The notes beneath the pieces were generated by a model. The model saw nothing but the letters and a program-made list of their open reading frames with translations. It was not told the DNA's origin and did not search any database. DNA of 64,000 nt from Apus apus (taxonomy: Eukaryota > Chordata > Aves > Apodiformes > Apodidae): assembly GCF_020740795.1 (NCBI RefSeq), contig NC_067299.1, positions 11,543,333-11,607,332 of the forward strand, in the 5' to 3' direction. The translations under genes were made by a program, and so were the position numbers. This document shows, piece by piece, positions 1 through 10,830 of this stretch (positions are counted from its first letter, which is position 1; every line of letters starts with the position of its first letter).

Positions 1-3000
1 GGTCGGGTGAGCAGGGAGGGGGTGACATGATCCAGGGAGACAGGAGCAGAGCGGGGCTCTAGCAGCCCCGAGCACACGGAGCGGACAGTCATGGTCCCTG
101 CCTTGCTGCAGCTTCGATGAAGATCACCGTGTTCATCAGGGCTGCACCGTGTTAGCCGTGCTCGGGGAAAGCCACCGAACCACCCTGGGGGAGATCTGTC
201 CCCACTCCCTAGCGCTGTTCAGAGCTTCACCTACTGCAGGGCAACGTCTTACATCCCAAAACCCAGACCTCATACCAGGAGGGACAGGTCCTGCCTCCCT
301 ATGGTCTTGTGTGCGGCAGCAACTCCCAGTTCTACTGTCAGTGCCTCCCCAGCGTGTGGCTGCTTTTGTGGTCAGGGCTCCTGTTCCAGGGAGGTACTGC
401 AAAGAGCTGGGGGCCTTGGTGCTCCTTTCAGACACCACTACATGAGCACCTCCTTTGAGACCTTCCTCAGCACATCCATTCCAGATGTGCACGTGCAGGT
501 GTGTCAGCCCTGGAAATGGATACCACTGGATGCATGTCAGCTCTACCAGAACATAGGCAGTGCAGGCAGTCACCACTAAAACAGCTATTTCACAGCCCTG
601 ACTGCAAATGGTGCAATGACCCACTTAGATGGAGTCCTGTGCTGTGGGGAGTTATCACCAGGTCTAACAGACTCACACCTCACATCACACAAGAACCAAC
701 CATCCCACCCAAATCCCACATCTCCCAGCTATTTGTGTGCATGTGCTAGGTGGGGAAAAGCACCAAGCTAGTGAGGAGCAGCAAACACATCCAGCAGACC
801 AGAAGGAAGATTCCAGACAGCTGTCTCACCTTCCTGCACCTTCTGGTACTTGTGTATCTGCAAAACACCAGCTTAAGTGACCCCTTCCCCTCCAGGAACA
901 GCTCAGGGTGAGTCACTCCACCTCCCACTGCTACAATCCCCCCTGGTCCCTGCCCATGATTGTTTCCCCCCTCCCCAGGGAAGCACCAGGCAGGATCTCA
1001 AGTGCTGCACAGCTTGCTGACAAGACAGAACAAGCAGGTTTAATTAGCAGGAGGTGAGAGCCAGCAGTGGGAAGGGAAACACACGGCCGATAAGATCGTG
1101 CGGTTGCAAGCAGCGCGCGCCGCTCATAGCGTGGCCTCCTTGGAGACGCGGCTCCCACACAGCTCATCTTGCACTTCCACTGCTACGTGCTGCAGGCACT
1201 CCAGTCACCCCAGGATCTGCTCACCATAGAGGACATGGGTCAAAGCACTTCCTAGAGAGATCCTTGAAGGTCTCCCAGGACAGGGGAAACCACCAACTCG
1301 AGAAAAGAGGTGATGGTCTACAGTAAGTGATGAGAAGTGGGTGATATTGGAGAGTTTAAGATCAATAGATCAAGTCTGGGGAGATGAAAAAGAATCCCAG
1401 CAGAGCCCTCCAGCAGCACCCATTGCTCTCCAAAGGCCTCCAAGGAGCCAGGCCAGTGCCTGGTTCCTCAGGGTCTCCTGCCCTCTTCTGTCAAGGAGCA
1501 GCACGGATTGGGCTGCTACACAGAGGCAACAAATGAGAAGCCCAGTGTGACCCCAGCACACAAAGAATCCTCAAAAACCTGGGAGCCATCTCACAGTTTT
1601 TGAGCAGAAGACTGATAACAGGGTCCCTTGGCATCCTTAGAAAAGGTAAGATTAACCAGGAGCAAGGACCCCAGTCAGGAGCAAGAGGAGACAGGACTGT
1701 AGACAGTGCTGCCCCATAGGTGTGAGGTCAGGCCACCTGCAACACAGACTTATGGTCCATCAAGATGTGGCTTGAGACCAGCTTCTTACACTATAGATCC
1801 AGAGGCCATCTGGGAGATAAGACCAAGGAGAGGTTTACCTGTATCAAAGCTCAAACAAAGACTAGAGACCCAGGACTGAGCTTAAATAATGCTCCTGGCT
1901 CAGGGGCAGGAGCTCCACGGGGTGGTGCCCCAGGGGAGGCTGCTCAGGGCAATTAGGGCCAATCAGTGCCTTCTGGGTCCTGTTGAGAACTGGGGATGAG
2001 TCCCCTGAGTCCTCCTTGAGTCCTTTGGCTCTGGGGGTGGCATTTGGTAGGGATCTGGAGAGGTTCATGGGAGCTCCACTGCAGTCTCAGCTGGGGAAGG
2101 AAACATGAAGATGAGCACTCAGAGCCCTGTGAGCCCTGGGTCCCCCACATGGGTGTGGGGATGGTGACATTTACGAGCACTAATGGGCACCTCCAGATTG
2201 AGGTAACAGATGGGTGCCAACCCATTTCCCCCTCCTTCCCAGCAGAACCCTGGGCATAGCCCCAGCGAGATGGCCCCTCCTGCTTCTGTGTAGGAGCTCA
2301 CACTGGTGATTGCAGGACTATGGAGGGACATGAATGAGCGCCTGCCCTCCCAGCAGAGTCCTTCAGCTCCTGTGTCCCTCCTCTGCACCCATGGGCTTGA
2401 TCTGACACGTCCTGGTGCAGCTCTGAGGAGGAGATGTGCGTGGCTGTGCTGCCCACTCTTGCTCCTCCCCCCATCCTGCCACCCCCAGCAGCACATGGCC
2501 ACTGGTGGGACTGTGCTGTGGAGCAGCACAAGGACAAACAACTGAGCAGAAAAGGGGATGTGACATGCTGGCTCTGCTGGGGTCATGGTACAGCCCCAGA
2601 CATGGTGGCCCAGCATAAGTCTGATTTGGAGGCATCATCACATGCAGTGGGGTCGGGACCAGAGAGCCTGGCTGGGTGGCTGAGGGTGCCAGAGCCACCC
2701 TGACTGCACTGGGATGGGCACCTGGAGGGGACTTGGCCCCTGCCCTGCTCAGGGCATTTTGGGGTCAGAGAAGCCACAACATCTGGGGGCTTCTCAGTGT
2801 GCCCATCCTAGCGGTGTCACCCAGGAGCAAGGACAAACCAACCCAGGTCCTCTGGGACCAGAAGCTCACCCCAAAAGGGAGAGGACACGCTCCCCGCAGG
2901 ACCATGATAAAATGCACTCAGTATGGAGGAAGGGGCACTCAAAATGGGCTAGGTTTTTTTTAAAGCAAAAATTAGAAAGTGGCAGTTACTGTTTTGCTGC

Positions 3001-4110
3001 TCTCAGCAAGAACCAAGTTTCCAAACATCTCTGGCTGAGAACGTTGAATGGCTGTAACATTAGTAACCACAAAAGTGTTAGAGCAAAAACATTCGGTATT
3101 TATCTGTTGTAGCACTTGAATGTTCATTTTTAGGAGGTGAACTGTCAAAACTTTTTCATGTTAAAAACTCAGGACTTGCTTTTCCTATCCAGCACACAGC
3201 AAAACGAGAGCTGCTCAGGGCAGTCTGTGCTGGCTGCCTGGTGATTTATTTTTTTTTAGCCTTTTTTCATTTTTACTGTTTAAAACTTGCCTCCTTGTGA
3301 CTATGACGATAGTTTTGATTTGATGTTTTTTTTCCTTCCACATCCCCTTCTAACAGTCACAAAGGCAAGGACCGTGGGAAAGCCAGGACAGAAAAGAGAA
3401 GCAAAACACCCCGATCTTTCTGGCCAACCCAGAGAGGGGTCAAAATGAAAGAATACCCCAAACTCAATAAAAACACCCACAAACATACCCAAGACCAGCA
3501 CAAGAAGTTTTACAAATTGTGGAAACTTTCCATTAACATTTGGGCTCAAAAAAGGGAAAAAAAGTGTATTTTTAGTGGGTTTTTTTCTCCTATTTTTAGC
3601 TACCCTACAGGCAGGAGATAGGGAGTCAAAGCCAAAGGGGGAAATGCTCCAGGGGGCTCAGGAGCTGATGTTTGGGGAACAAGGACCTTTCTCCTCCATC
3701 TCTGGATATATATATATACGGGTTGGTTATAGCCCCCCAGGGAGGATGAGCCAAGGGTGTTTGGCCAGAGGGAGATGGGGCCAGAGGAGGGTCCCTGTGC
3801 TCCATGTGGCCTTGCAACCACGGCCGAGGCTGTCACAGGACAGGGCAGCTTTGCTGGGGAGCCTTGCAGGTGTGAAGGTAAGAGCCCCGTGTTGATGGGC
3901 TGAGAGTTGCCAGCTCCTCTGGAGCTATTTCCACCCTCCCTTCCCCCCACCCGTGGTCCCACCGAGGTTGCCCCAGGGCTCTGAACACAGTCCACAACAG
4001 AGTGTGAGCCCACGGTGCTCCCGCTGCGGGATCCCCTAGCTGCCCCTCACCCTGGGCACAGCCAGAGGCTCTTCCCCAGTTTTGCATTTCCCAGGAACAG
4101 AGTAAAAAAA
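1..4110. other. Intergenic stretch, no gene recognised
   Basis: Both strands were read for coding exons flanked by splice sites, in particular for the coiled-coil N-terminus of TSPOAP1, which lies just beyond MIR142 in mammals. Nothing convincing was seen. Open frames here are short, overlap on both strands and match no family I know. Composition is moderately GC-rich up to about 2,900, then T/A-rich with homopolymer runs at 2,950-3,600. No CR1 tail was seen in this part. Confidence 0.6.
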
Positions 4111-4133
4111 GTCCACAAGTCAATGCCAAGAGT

Positions 4134-4139
4134 TTTATT
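4134..4139 (-). terminator. Candidate poly(A) signal of the primary miR-142 transcript
   Basis: On the minus strand this reads AATAAA, 456 nt downstream of the miR-142 hairpin. About 20 nt further downstream comes a G/T-rich stretch with a run of seven T, which resembles a cleavage-stimulating element. A polyadenylated primary transcript ending here would be short. The link to the microRNA transcript is inferred from position and strand only. Confidence 0.4.
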
Positions 4140-4607
4140 TAGCAGCCCCTCACCCCACTGCACCCAGCAAGCATCTGTCAGCACAGAGCCCTCCAGGAGC
4201 CCCATCCGCCTCCCATGGCACGCGACCACCACTGCCCAGCCCTTCCCTGGGCTTCACCATATGGATAATGAAGATGGCAGGGGGTGGAAATAGGAACTGA
4301 GGGCTTTGCCACCTACCTGGCCTCCCAGTGTGGCACTCGCTCTGACCTGATGAGCCCCTCTGCCATGCAGGTGGGCACCGGGCCAGGCGTCCCCCTTCCT
4401 CATGGGGCCAGTCCCCAGGTGCCAGGGGGCTGGAGGGGGTGAGCAGACCATCTGCAGGTCAGGGAGGGTGGTGGTGCCCGTGGGGTGAGCGGGTGGGTGC
4501 GGGCACCCCCCACAGCCTGTCCTCTGCTCTCAGGCTGTGCTCAGCTCCTGACTCGGGCCGGCAGGTGCAGCGTGTGGCGTTCTTCTCCGTAGCCCACAGT
4601 ACACTCA

Positions 4608-4630
4608 TCCATAAAGTAGGAAACACTACA
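4608..4630 (-). ncRNA. MIR142: mature miR-142-3p
   Basis: A 23-nt arm with seed GTAGTGTT, identical to the mature vertebrate miR-142-3p. It is located by sequence identity and by pairing with the 5p arm in the hairpin. Confidence 0.95.
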
Positions 4631-4646
4631 CCCTGCAGTGCTGTTT

Positions 4647-4667
4647 AGTAGTGCTTTCTACTTTATG
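4647..4667 (-). ncRNA. MIR142: mature miR-142-5p
   Basis: A 21-nt arm with seed ATAAAGTA, identical to the mature vertebrate miR-142-5p. It pairs with the 3p arm through the shared AAAGTAG / CTACTTT core. Confidence 0.95.
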
Positions 4668-4889
4668 GGTGACTGCACTGTCTCAGTCGGTGTCCAGCAG
4701 CTGCTCTCCTCCGGCGAAGTGCTGGCTTCCACGTGGGGCCACCTCCTGCAGCCCATGTGGCCCAGCCGTGGGGAGGCCACCTCCAGCCTCAGCATGGCCA
4801 GGGATGCAAGGTACAGGGCTGGTCTTGCCCCAAGGACAGAGCCTCTGCCAGCACCTGCTCCAAAACCCCATCCTGGGCTCAGGGTGGCA

Positions 4890-5700
4890 TCCTCACCTTG
4901 TCCCCATGGGTGAGACTCTCCCCCGTACCCTCAAGTCCCATGCTGGCCACAAGAGACAACCTCACCTTGTCCCCAAAGTGGGGAAGCCACCTAATACCCC
5001 ATCTTAGTCATAGGGGACAGCTTTGACTTGTCCCCCAAAGCAGGACCCCACCAAATCTCTGTTGTGGTCATAAGAAACCACTTTGACTTGTCCCCAAAGC
5101 AGTGGACTCCACCTCAGACCCCATCCTGGTCATAAAGAAACCAACTGCCTTGTCTCTGCTGGTGCAGACCCCACCTTAAACCCCATAGTTCCCTCTCAGA
5201 CCTCATCCTGAGCACAGAGGGTGTATTTGCTTTGCCCCTATGGAGAGACCTCCACCTCACACCCCATCCCATTCACAGGGGACTTCCTTGCCTTGTTACC
5301 ATGGGAGAAATCCCACCTTGAACTCTATCTTTGCCCTCCAAACCCCACCTTGGTCTCACCCACCCCAGCCCGGAGGCGAAATCCCACCTCAGACTCCACC
5401 ATTGCCCCTCAAATCCCATCTGCGTCACAGAGGCCCCCCTCGCCATGTTCCCATGAGGGGACCCCACCTACACAGCACCACGGTCACAGAGGACTCCTTG
5501 CCTTGTTCCCATGGTGGGGAGCCCATGGTGGACTCCGTCCACGTGAAGGGCACACCTTGCATTGCCTTGTCCCCATGGTGGAGACCTCGCCTAAACGCCA
5601 CTGTAGTCAGAGAGGACTCTTTTGCCTTGTCCCCATAATGGGGATCCTATGGAAAACCCCACCACCCTTGAAATGTTCCCATGGGAGACCTTACCTCATC
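4890..5700. repeat. Degenerate ~60-bp minisatellite upstream of mir-142
   Basis: The phrase CTTGTCCCCAWRG and its variants recurs at about 4,897, 4,976, 5,027, 5,087, 5,149, 5,230, 5,292, 5,443, 5,512, 5,576, 5,636 and 5,683. Most spacings are 59-64 bp. Each unit also carries a CCACCT..ACCCCATC segment and a GGTCAYARRG segment. Copies are diverged and some are missing or fused. It begins about 210 bp upstream (minus-strand sense) of the miR-142 hairpin, so it lies in its promoter or primary transcript. Proline/histidine-rich open frames across it are products of the repeat. Confidence 0.75.
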
Positions 5701-6179
5701 CCCACATCCTTTACTGAAGACCCCCCCTGCCCCATACCCCTACCCTTGGGCCACCGGACCTCCGTGGCCTGGGGCTCCCCGTAAGTCCCCTCATCACCCC
5801 ATCTGCCAGCTACATGAAGACCCTTTCAATGCCCCCATTGCCCTTCAGGCCATGCCCCCACCCCAGACCATGCAGACCCCAGCCCCACCTCACCTGCCTC
5901 ACCAGCCTCTGCATCCACTCGCTCCTGTCCCAGCTGCCATCAAAAAACCCCTCGGGTGGCACTTCTGCTTTAGGCACTTCCCGCTTCTGGTCCCCACCCA
6001 TGCAGCCCCTCCCCCCCCGCGCCACCCCGCTGCACCCCCGGGTGGGGGACACCCCCTTACCTGCCATCGGCCCTAGCACCCACTGCCCCCCTCGTGGCGG
6101 GGCTGGAGCAACCGCTGCCAGGACCTCAGGAGCCCCCAGTGCTGCTCCTGGAGTGCCACGTGGGCACCTCAGATGGTCC

Positions 6180-6305
6180 CCTCATTACCAGGTCTGGGTG
6201 CGGGTGGCCCACGCTGGGTGCCAGTGGCCCATGCCAGATGCTTGTGCTGCATGCCTGGTGCTGGTGGCCCATGCCTGGTGCTGGTGGCCCACACTGGCCA
6301 TGGTG
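6180..6305. repeat. Short tandem repeat built on GCTGGTGGCCCATGCC
   Basis: About five degenerate copies of a unit of 18-24 bp containing GGTGGCCCAYRC are seen in a row, the last two nearly identical. No gene was recognised across it. Confidence 0.55.
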
Positions 6306-6579
6306 GGGTTGCTGCACGGGGTGATGGTGGTGGCCGGGGAGCAATGGGCCCTTTGCGGGGAGCAGGGCTGCTTTTAACCCCATCCTGCCCACGTGGCCCG
6401 ACCACAGGAAGAGCCGGAGCTGCCGAAGAGATAACGGTGCAGGTCCCACCCAGCGGCACCCGCAGCCCCACCGCAGCCCGGGGACAGGAGCGGCAGCTGC
6501 CGAGCGCCGGAAGCACCGGAGAGCAGCCGGTTACGCTCGCCTGGGCTTTGCTGCTGAGAGCAACAAACATGTTTGTGCC

Positions 6580-6945
<366 letters not shown>

Positions 6946-6959
6946 GTTTGCACAGGGTG

Positions 6960-9900
6960 ACAGTAACTGTAGCCACCCCACCACAACCCCCCACCATGGC
7001 TGCATGGGGGCTGTGTGGAACCACCATGTGTCCCCCACCCTGCCCTGGTGGTGGGACCTGCGAGGGGGTAAAATATTCCTGACCACAGAGTGAGCTTATG
7101 GAGGGGCTGGCAGCCTGTGGCAGGGGTCTGCAGTGTTCCAGGGGCTGCCTGGTGGTAGGGGTGAAGCAGGCAGGGCCATGGGTGCCAGCAGATGTGAGCC
7201 CTAAACCTGCCATGTAGGAAATTTGTTGCCCAAGAGACCTTCTGGAGTCTCTCACCCACTGGCTGCTCTGCAACACCAGACTTCCTCCGGCCCTGGGCAG
7301 CTATAACAGCCAAGGAGGACATGAGGCCCCCGGGTAGAAAACCAAAATCTGGGTTCACAGGGTTCACACACCTGGGTCACAATGTCCATCACTGCCTGAT
7401 GGCACAGAGGCTGGAGCAGCCGTGAGACATGGGGCAGAGGAGCTTGCCTGGCCAGAATCACACCTTGCCTCAGCCCTGACTGAAGCTGCCCATTAAACTA
7501 GAATAAAAACTACCAGCTAAATCCCCCAAAATGGGATTGCACATGGATCTCTGCAATGGTTTTCATGCAGCCCTGAAAGAGGCACTTTTTAGGCCAAACC
7601 GATTCACTCTTTGCATTGACAAACTAGACGGAAATGTCAAAAAAAAAAACAAACCCTACTGGTGAGGTTTGCAGGAGGCAAGGGAAGAGCAAAGTAAAAA
7701 ATAACTGAGCAGGGGCACAGTCAGAAGTTGTTAGACTTGAGCAGCACATGCACTGATGGCAGCAGGTAGAAGGGGCTTTGGCAGAGAAGGAATTGGTTGG
7801 CAATCTCTTTCCAAACTGACATTGAGCTGTTTGAAGAGTTTCACTGGGAAACAAACAACCAAACCAACCAACCAAACAAACAAACCAACCCAGAAATGGC
7901 TGGAGTGAGTTGGTCTGCCTGCCCAGGCAGACCCATCCCAGAAGGCTGCCCTGTCCACCCTTTGATGGCCCAGTGCCTGTCTCTGTTCCTTAGGGTCACT
8001 GAGCTGGGGACATGATGCTCCCTGTGCCAGTGAGAAATTCAGCAAGGAAATCCAGGTGATTGGATTGACATGACATCACCATTGGTGATGTCTACATATG
8101 GTCCATTTGGCAGCCAATGCAGCTCTGACTTCAGACAACATCCCTCTGCTTTGCTGGAGGATACAGTGAGCAGCTAATTGCTGCGGGTGGAGGCCACCAC
8201 ATGCACGGCTGCTTCCCCGTGGTGCTGGGCCAGTTGCCTCCTGAGCTCCCCTGGGGACACCTGAAATGTCTGAACATAATTTTGGGTATGTGAACAGTTT
8301 AGGTTGTTCCTGACCCAGAGACTGCACTGGAGACAGGACCCGGGGCTGCCAGCCTCCTTGGTGCCATAGGACCGTCCCCAGAGGTGGTGGCTGCCATAAC
8401 GGGGGTCAAAAGTGAACAGGGCACAGGCAACCATGTTCTTACCGCAAAGACGAGGAGGCTTTTCTGGGGCAGCCAGAGAGAGCTTTAGTCCCTGGGGTGC
8501 TGCTGAGGGACTTTCCCCTGTGCACTGGGGGGGTGCAGCATGTCTTGCTCCCACAACAAGCCAGCCCCTGGCCAGGAAGGGGCTGTTTATTGCTAAACCA
8601 CATGTCAGAGCAAGATGAAGATGTACTTCCCTGGGGGGGCAGCTGGGAGAGACATCACCCAAGATACCGGGGCAGGGGGTGTTGTGTGTGTGTGACTGGT
8701 GCCATGGGACACTGTGGGGAAGGAGCTGAGCCCTTCCAAAACGGGGTCCTCCAGCAGAGCCCAGCTGGGTTCCCAGGGGCCAAGGGCCTGCATGGGAGGG
8801 TCATGGGCGCCTTCCTGGCAGGGAAGTGGGGGGAGGTGACACTTCCTCTTTTGCTGGCCCAGCATGGACGGGGGGGCATGACATTGTGGGTGTCCCAAGC
8901 TGGTTTCCTTCTGCCAGCAGCAGCCACCTGCTGCCTGCACTGCCTCTCAAAAAGGAGGAAATCAGCAGATCTGGTTTGCTTGGGCTCAGACAAAGAAGTC
9001 TGAAAGTGTCCAAGTGACGATGAACTTACCACATCCCGCCACCATTGGTTCATTTTACCTACCGGCAAACGAGGCTGCAGGAATTTCTACCCCAGCCTTT
9101 GGTCCCGAATGGCTGGTCCTGCTCTGCTTGGCACATCCAGGTGATGGCTCCCAGAGGCTTGTTGGGAGAGTGTCGGTTTCTCAGCGCTCCCAAGGTCGCT
9201 CTCCACACCCTGCCACCCACTCAGCATCAGCCAGGGACCTGCCAGTGCAGCACTGGGGTGCTGGGTGCTGCTGCTCCTGGATGCAGCTCCCTGACCTGCT
9301 GCATTCCCCAACCCAAACTGTTCCCATCTCTGCCCTCCTTGCCATTGTCTTAGGGCACCCAGATGCAGGTTGGACACGCACAGCATCCCCAGGGGTGCAA
9401 GGCAGCTTTTGTTCGTGTTGAGCATCAAGGGTGCATCTCCACTGCCCTCCCTGGACCCAGGCTCCCTGCAGGACGTGGGCTGTTGCTTTTCCAGTAACTC
9501 TCCCAGTATCAGCGAGCACAGGGGACCAGGAGCCAGGGGCTCGGGGGGCTCAGCACCACTGGGCCTGGCCCACGGGCAGGGGGAAGGGCCCTTGTCGGGT
9601 GGTGCAGCCCAGGCGCTGCAAAAGCGCTGATACTTCTTATCGTGCCTTGCAGCAACTTCCCCTCCTCGCCTGCGGTCGCGGCGCTTGCTGCACGCAGGGG
9701 AAGTGGCGGCCGGGCCGGTGCCTTCGGCCTGCGCCACGTTTCAAGGAGATGAACTCCCACCAGTGCCCTGGGCTGTGGGCCCAGCTCTGTGCCTGGGACA
9801 AGCACCCACCTGATCGTGCCCCCCCGGCTCCCAGCCACCCAGCACCTCCAGGCCTGAGAGCTGTGCGGGGGGAGGAGGAGGAAGGAGGTGATCTCACCCA

Positions 9901-10480
9901 CAGCCTTCCCACTGCTCTGGGGCCAGGGGGAAAGGGGGTCTGCTAGGTCCACAGCCCCAGTGGCACTGACGGCCAGTAGCACCTGCTGGCATCCTGCCAG
10001 ACCTCAGCAGAGCCACGATGCCTCGGTTGTGTCACTGTTAATGCTGCAGCCTGATGACTGCATTCCCAACACATACCCCCTCCAAGCACAGGGGACAGAG
10101 GCGCAGGGATGGGCACAGTGCAAAAAAGACCCCAAGGACAGAGGGCTCTGACATGGTGATGCTCCTGGCAAGTGCGGGGGGCTCTGCTGCTGCTGCACCA
10201 AAAAGATCAGGCGCACCAAAACCAGCTCCTGAGAGGTTTTAGGGTGAGCAGAGTGTTGCCTGCCACTGTCCTGCCAGGCACAGTGGGGTGCGAGGAGGAC
10301 CTACAGGACAGTGGCACAACGGAGAGAGGCAGGGCTGGGAGAGGAGACACCCCAGGGCTGAGACTCGTCGGGCTAAGCCACATTTCACCAAGATGCTGGC
10401 ACCGGGCAAGATGCTGGTGCTGCCCGTGAGTGCACGTGGCCTGACCCCGCTGCCCACGCCCTGCCTGTCCCCCGGGAGGT
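6960..10480. other. Intergenic stretch, no gene recognised
   Basis: Moderate to high GC, with many overlapping open frames on both strands and no recognisable domain or exon structure. A small GC-rich patch with several CpG at about 9,600-9,730 sits next to CTTATC and ACTTCCCC motifs. These resemble GATA and PU.1-type sites but are too short to call. Confidence 0.55.
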
Positions 10481-10830
10481 GCCCCTGCCGGCCGGGCCGG
10501 GGTTGGAGCGAGGCCGTTAAACGTGAGTCAACTAGAAACTGCCGGGCGAGGGAGGCGGCGGGCGAAGGCAAATGAGAGCGCAAAAGGGAAACCTCAAAAA
10601 GCCGAAGTGACGCGGCGGGGCGGGCGCGGGGGGACGCGCGGGTGAAGCGGCTGCTTCGCTTTGCCCAAATATAGACAAAGCGGGGCCGGGGCGGGCGCGG
10701 GGCGGTTGCGCTGGCGCCGTCGGGGCACGGAGCGCCCCGTCATTTTCCGTGTCACCTGCTGCCACAGGTGGGGGGAGGGGAGGCCACAGGGCAGGGAGCC
10801 CCAGCGCCCCCGGAGAGGCCCTCCCCACCG
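10480..10830. promoter_or_regulatory. CpG island without a visible gene
   Basis: This is a sharply CpG-dense block amid ordinary sequence, with runs such as GCGGCGGGGCGGGCGCGG, several GC boxes and CAAATATAG (part of a CArG-like element) near 10,667. No coding exon with a start and splice donor could be recognised on either strand. It lies 5.8 kb upstream of the miR-142 hairpin and 5.5 kb beyond the SUPT4H1 stop. It could be a promoter for the miR-142 primary transcript, for an unrecognised non-coding RNA, or a distal element. The choice among these is inference. Confidence 0.6.

Larger units (their letters stand above)
4595..4682 (-). ncRNA. MIR142: microRNA precursor mir-142
   Basis: The minus strand folds into the mir-142 hairpin. 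The 5p arm (4,667 down to 4,647) starts CATAAAGTAG and the 3p arm (4,630 down to 4,608) starts TGTAGTGTTT. Both mature products match the known vertebrate miR-142-5p and miR-142-3p over their full lengths. The terminal loop (4,631-4,646) is 16 nt and differs slightly from the human loop, as expected where selection is weak. miR-142 is known to be highly expressed in blood cells and needed for several lymphoid and myeloid lineages. It lies 11.7 kb beyond the SUPT4H1 stop codon on the same strand, which repeats the mammalian gene order. A candidate poly(A) signal lies downstream at 4,134 and a minisatellite lies upstream from 4,890. Confidence 0.97.

Noticed and set aside
2119-2698. Minus-strand frames of 111-165 codons
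   Set aside because: Overlapping frames in several phases with no recognisable domain; TSPOAP1 exons were specifically looked for and not found.
5221-5784. 187-codon Pro/His-rich plus-strand frame
   Set aside because: It follows the degenerate 60-bp minisatellite, with no domain and no conserved start.
9431-9982. Overlapping frames of 157-171 codons on both strands
   Set aside because: GC-rich sequence keeps frames open by chance; no family resemblance or splice structure.
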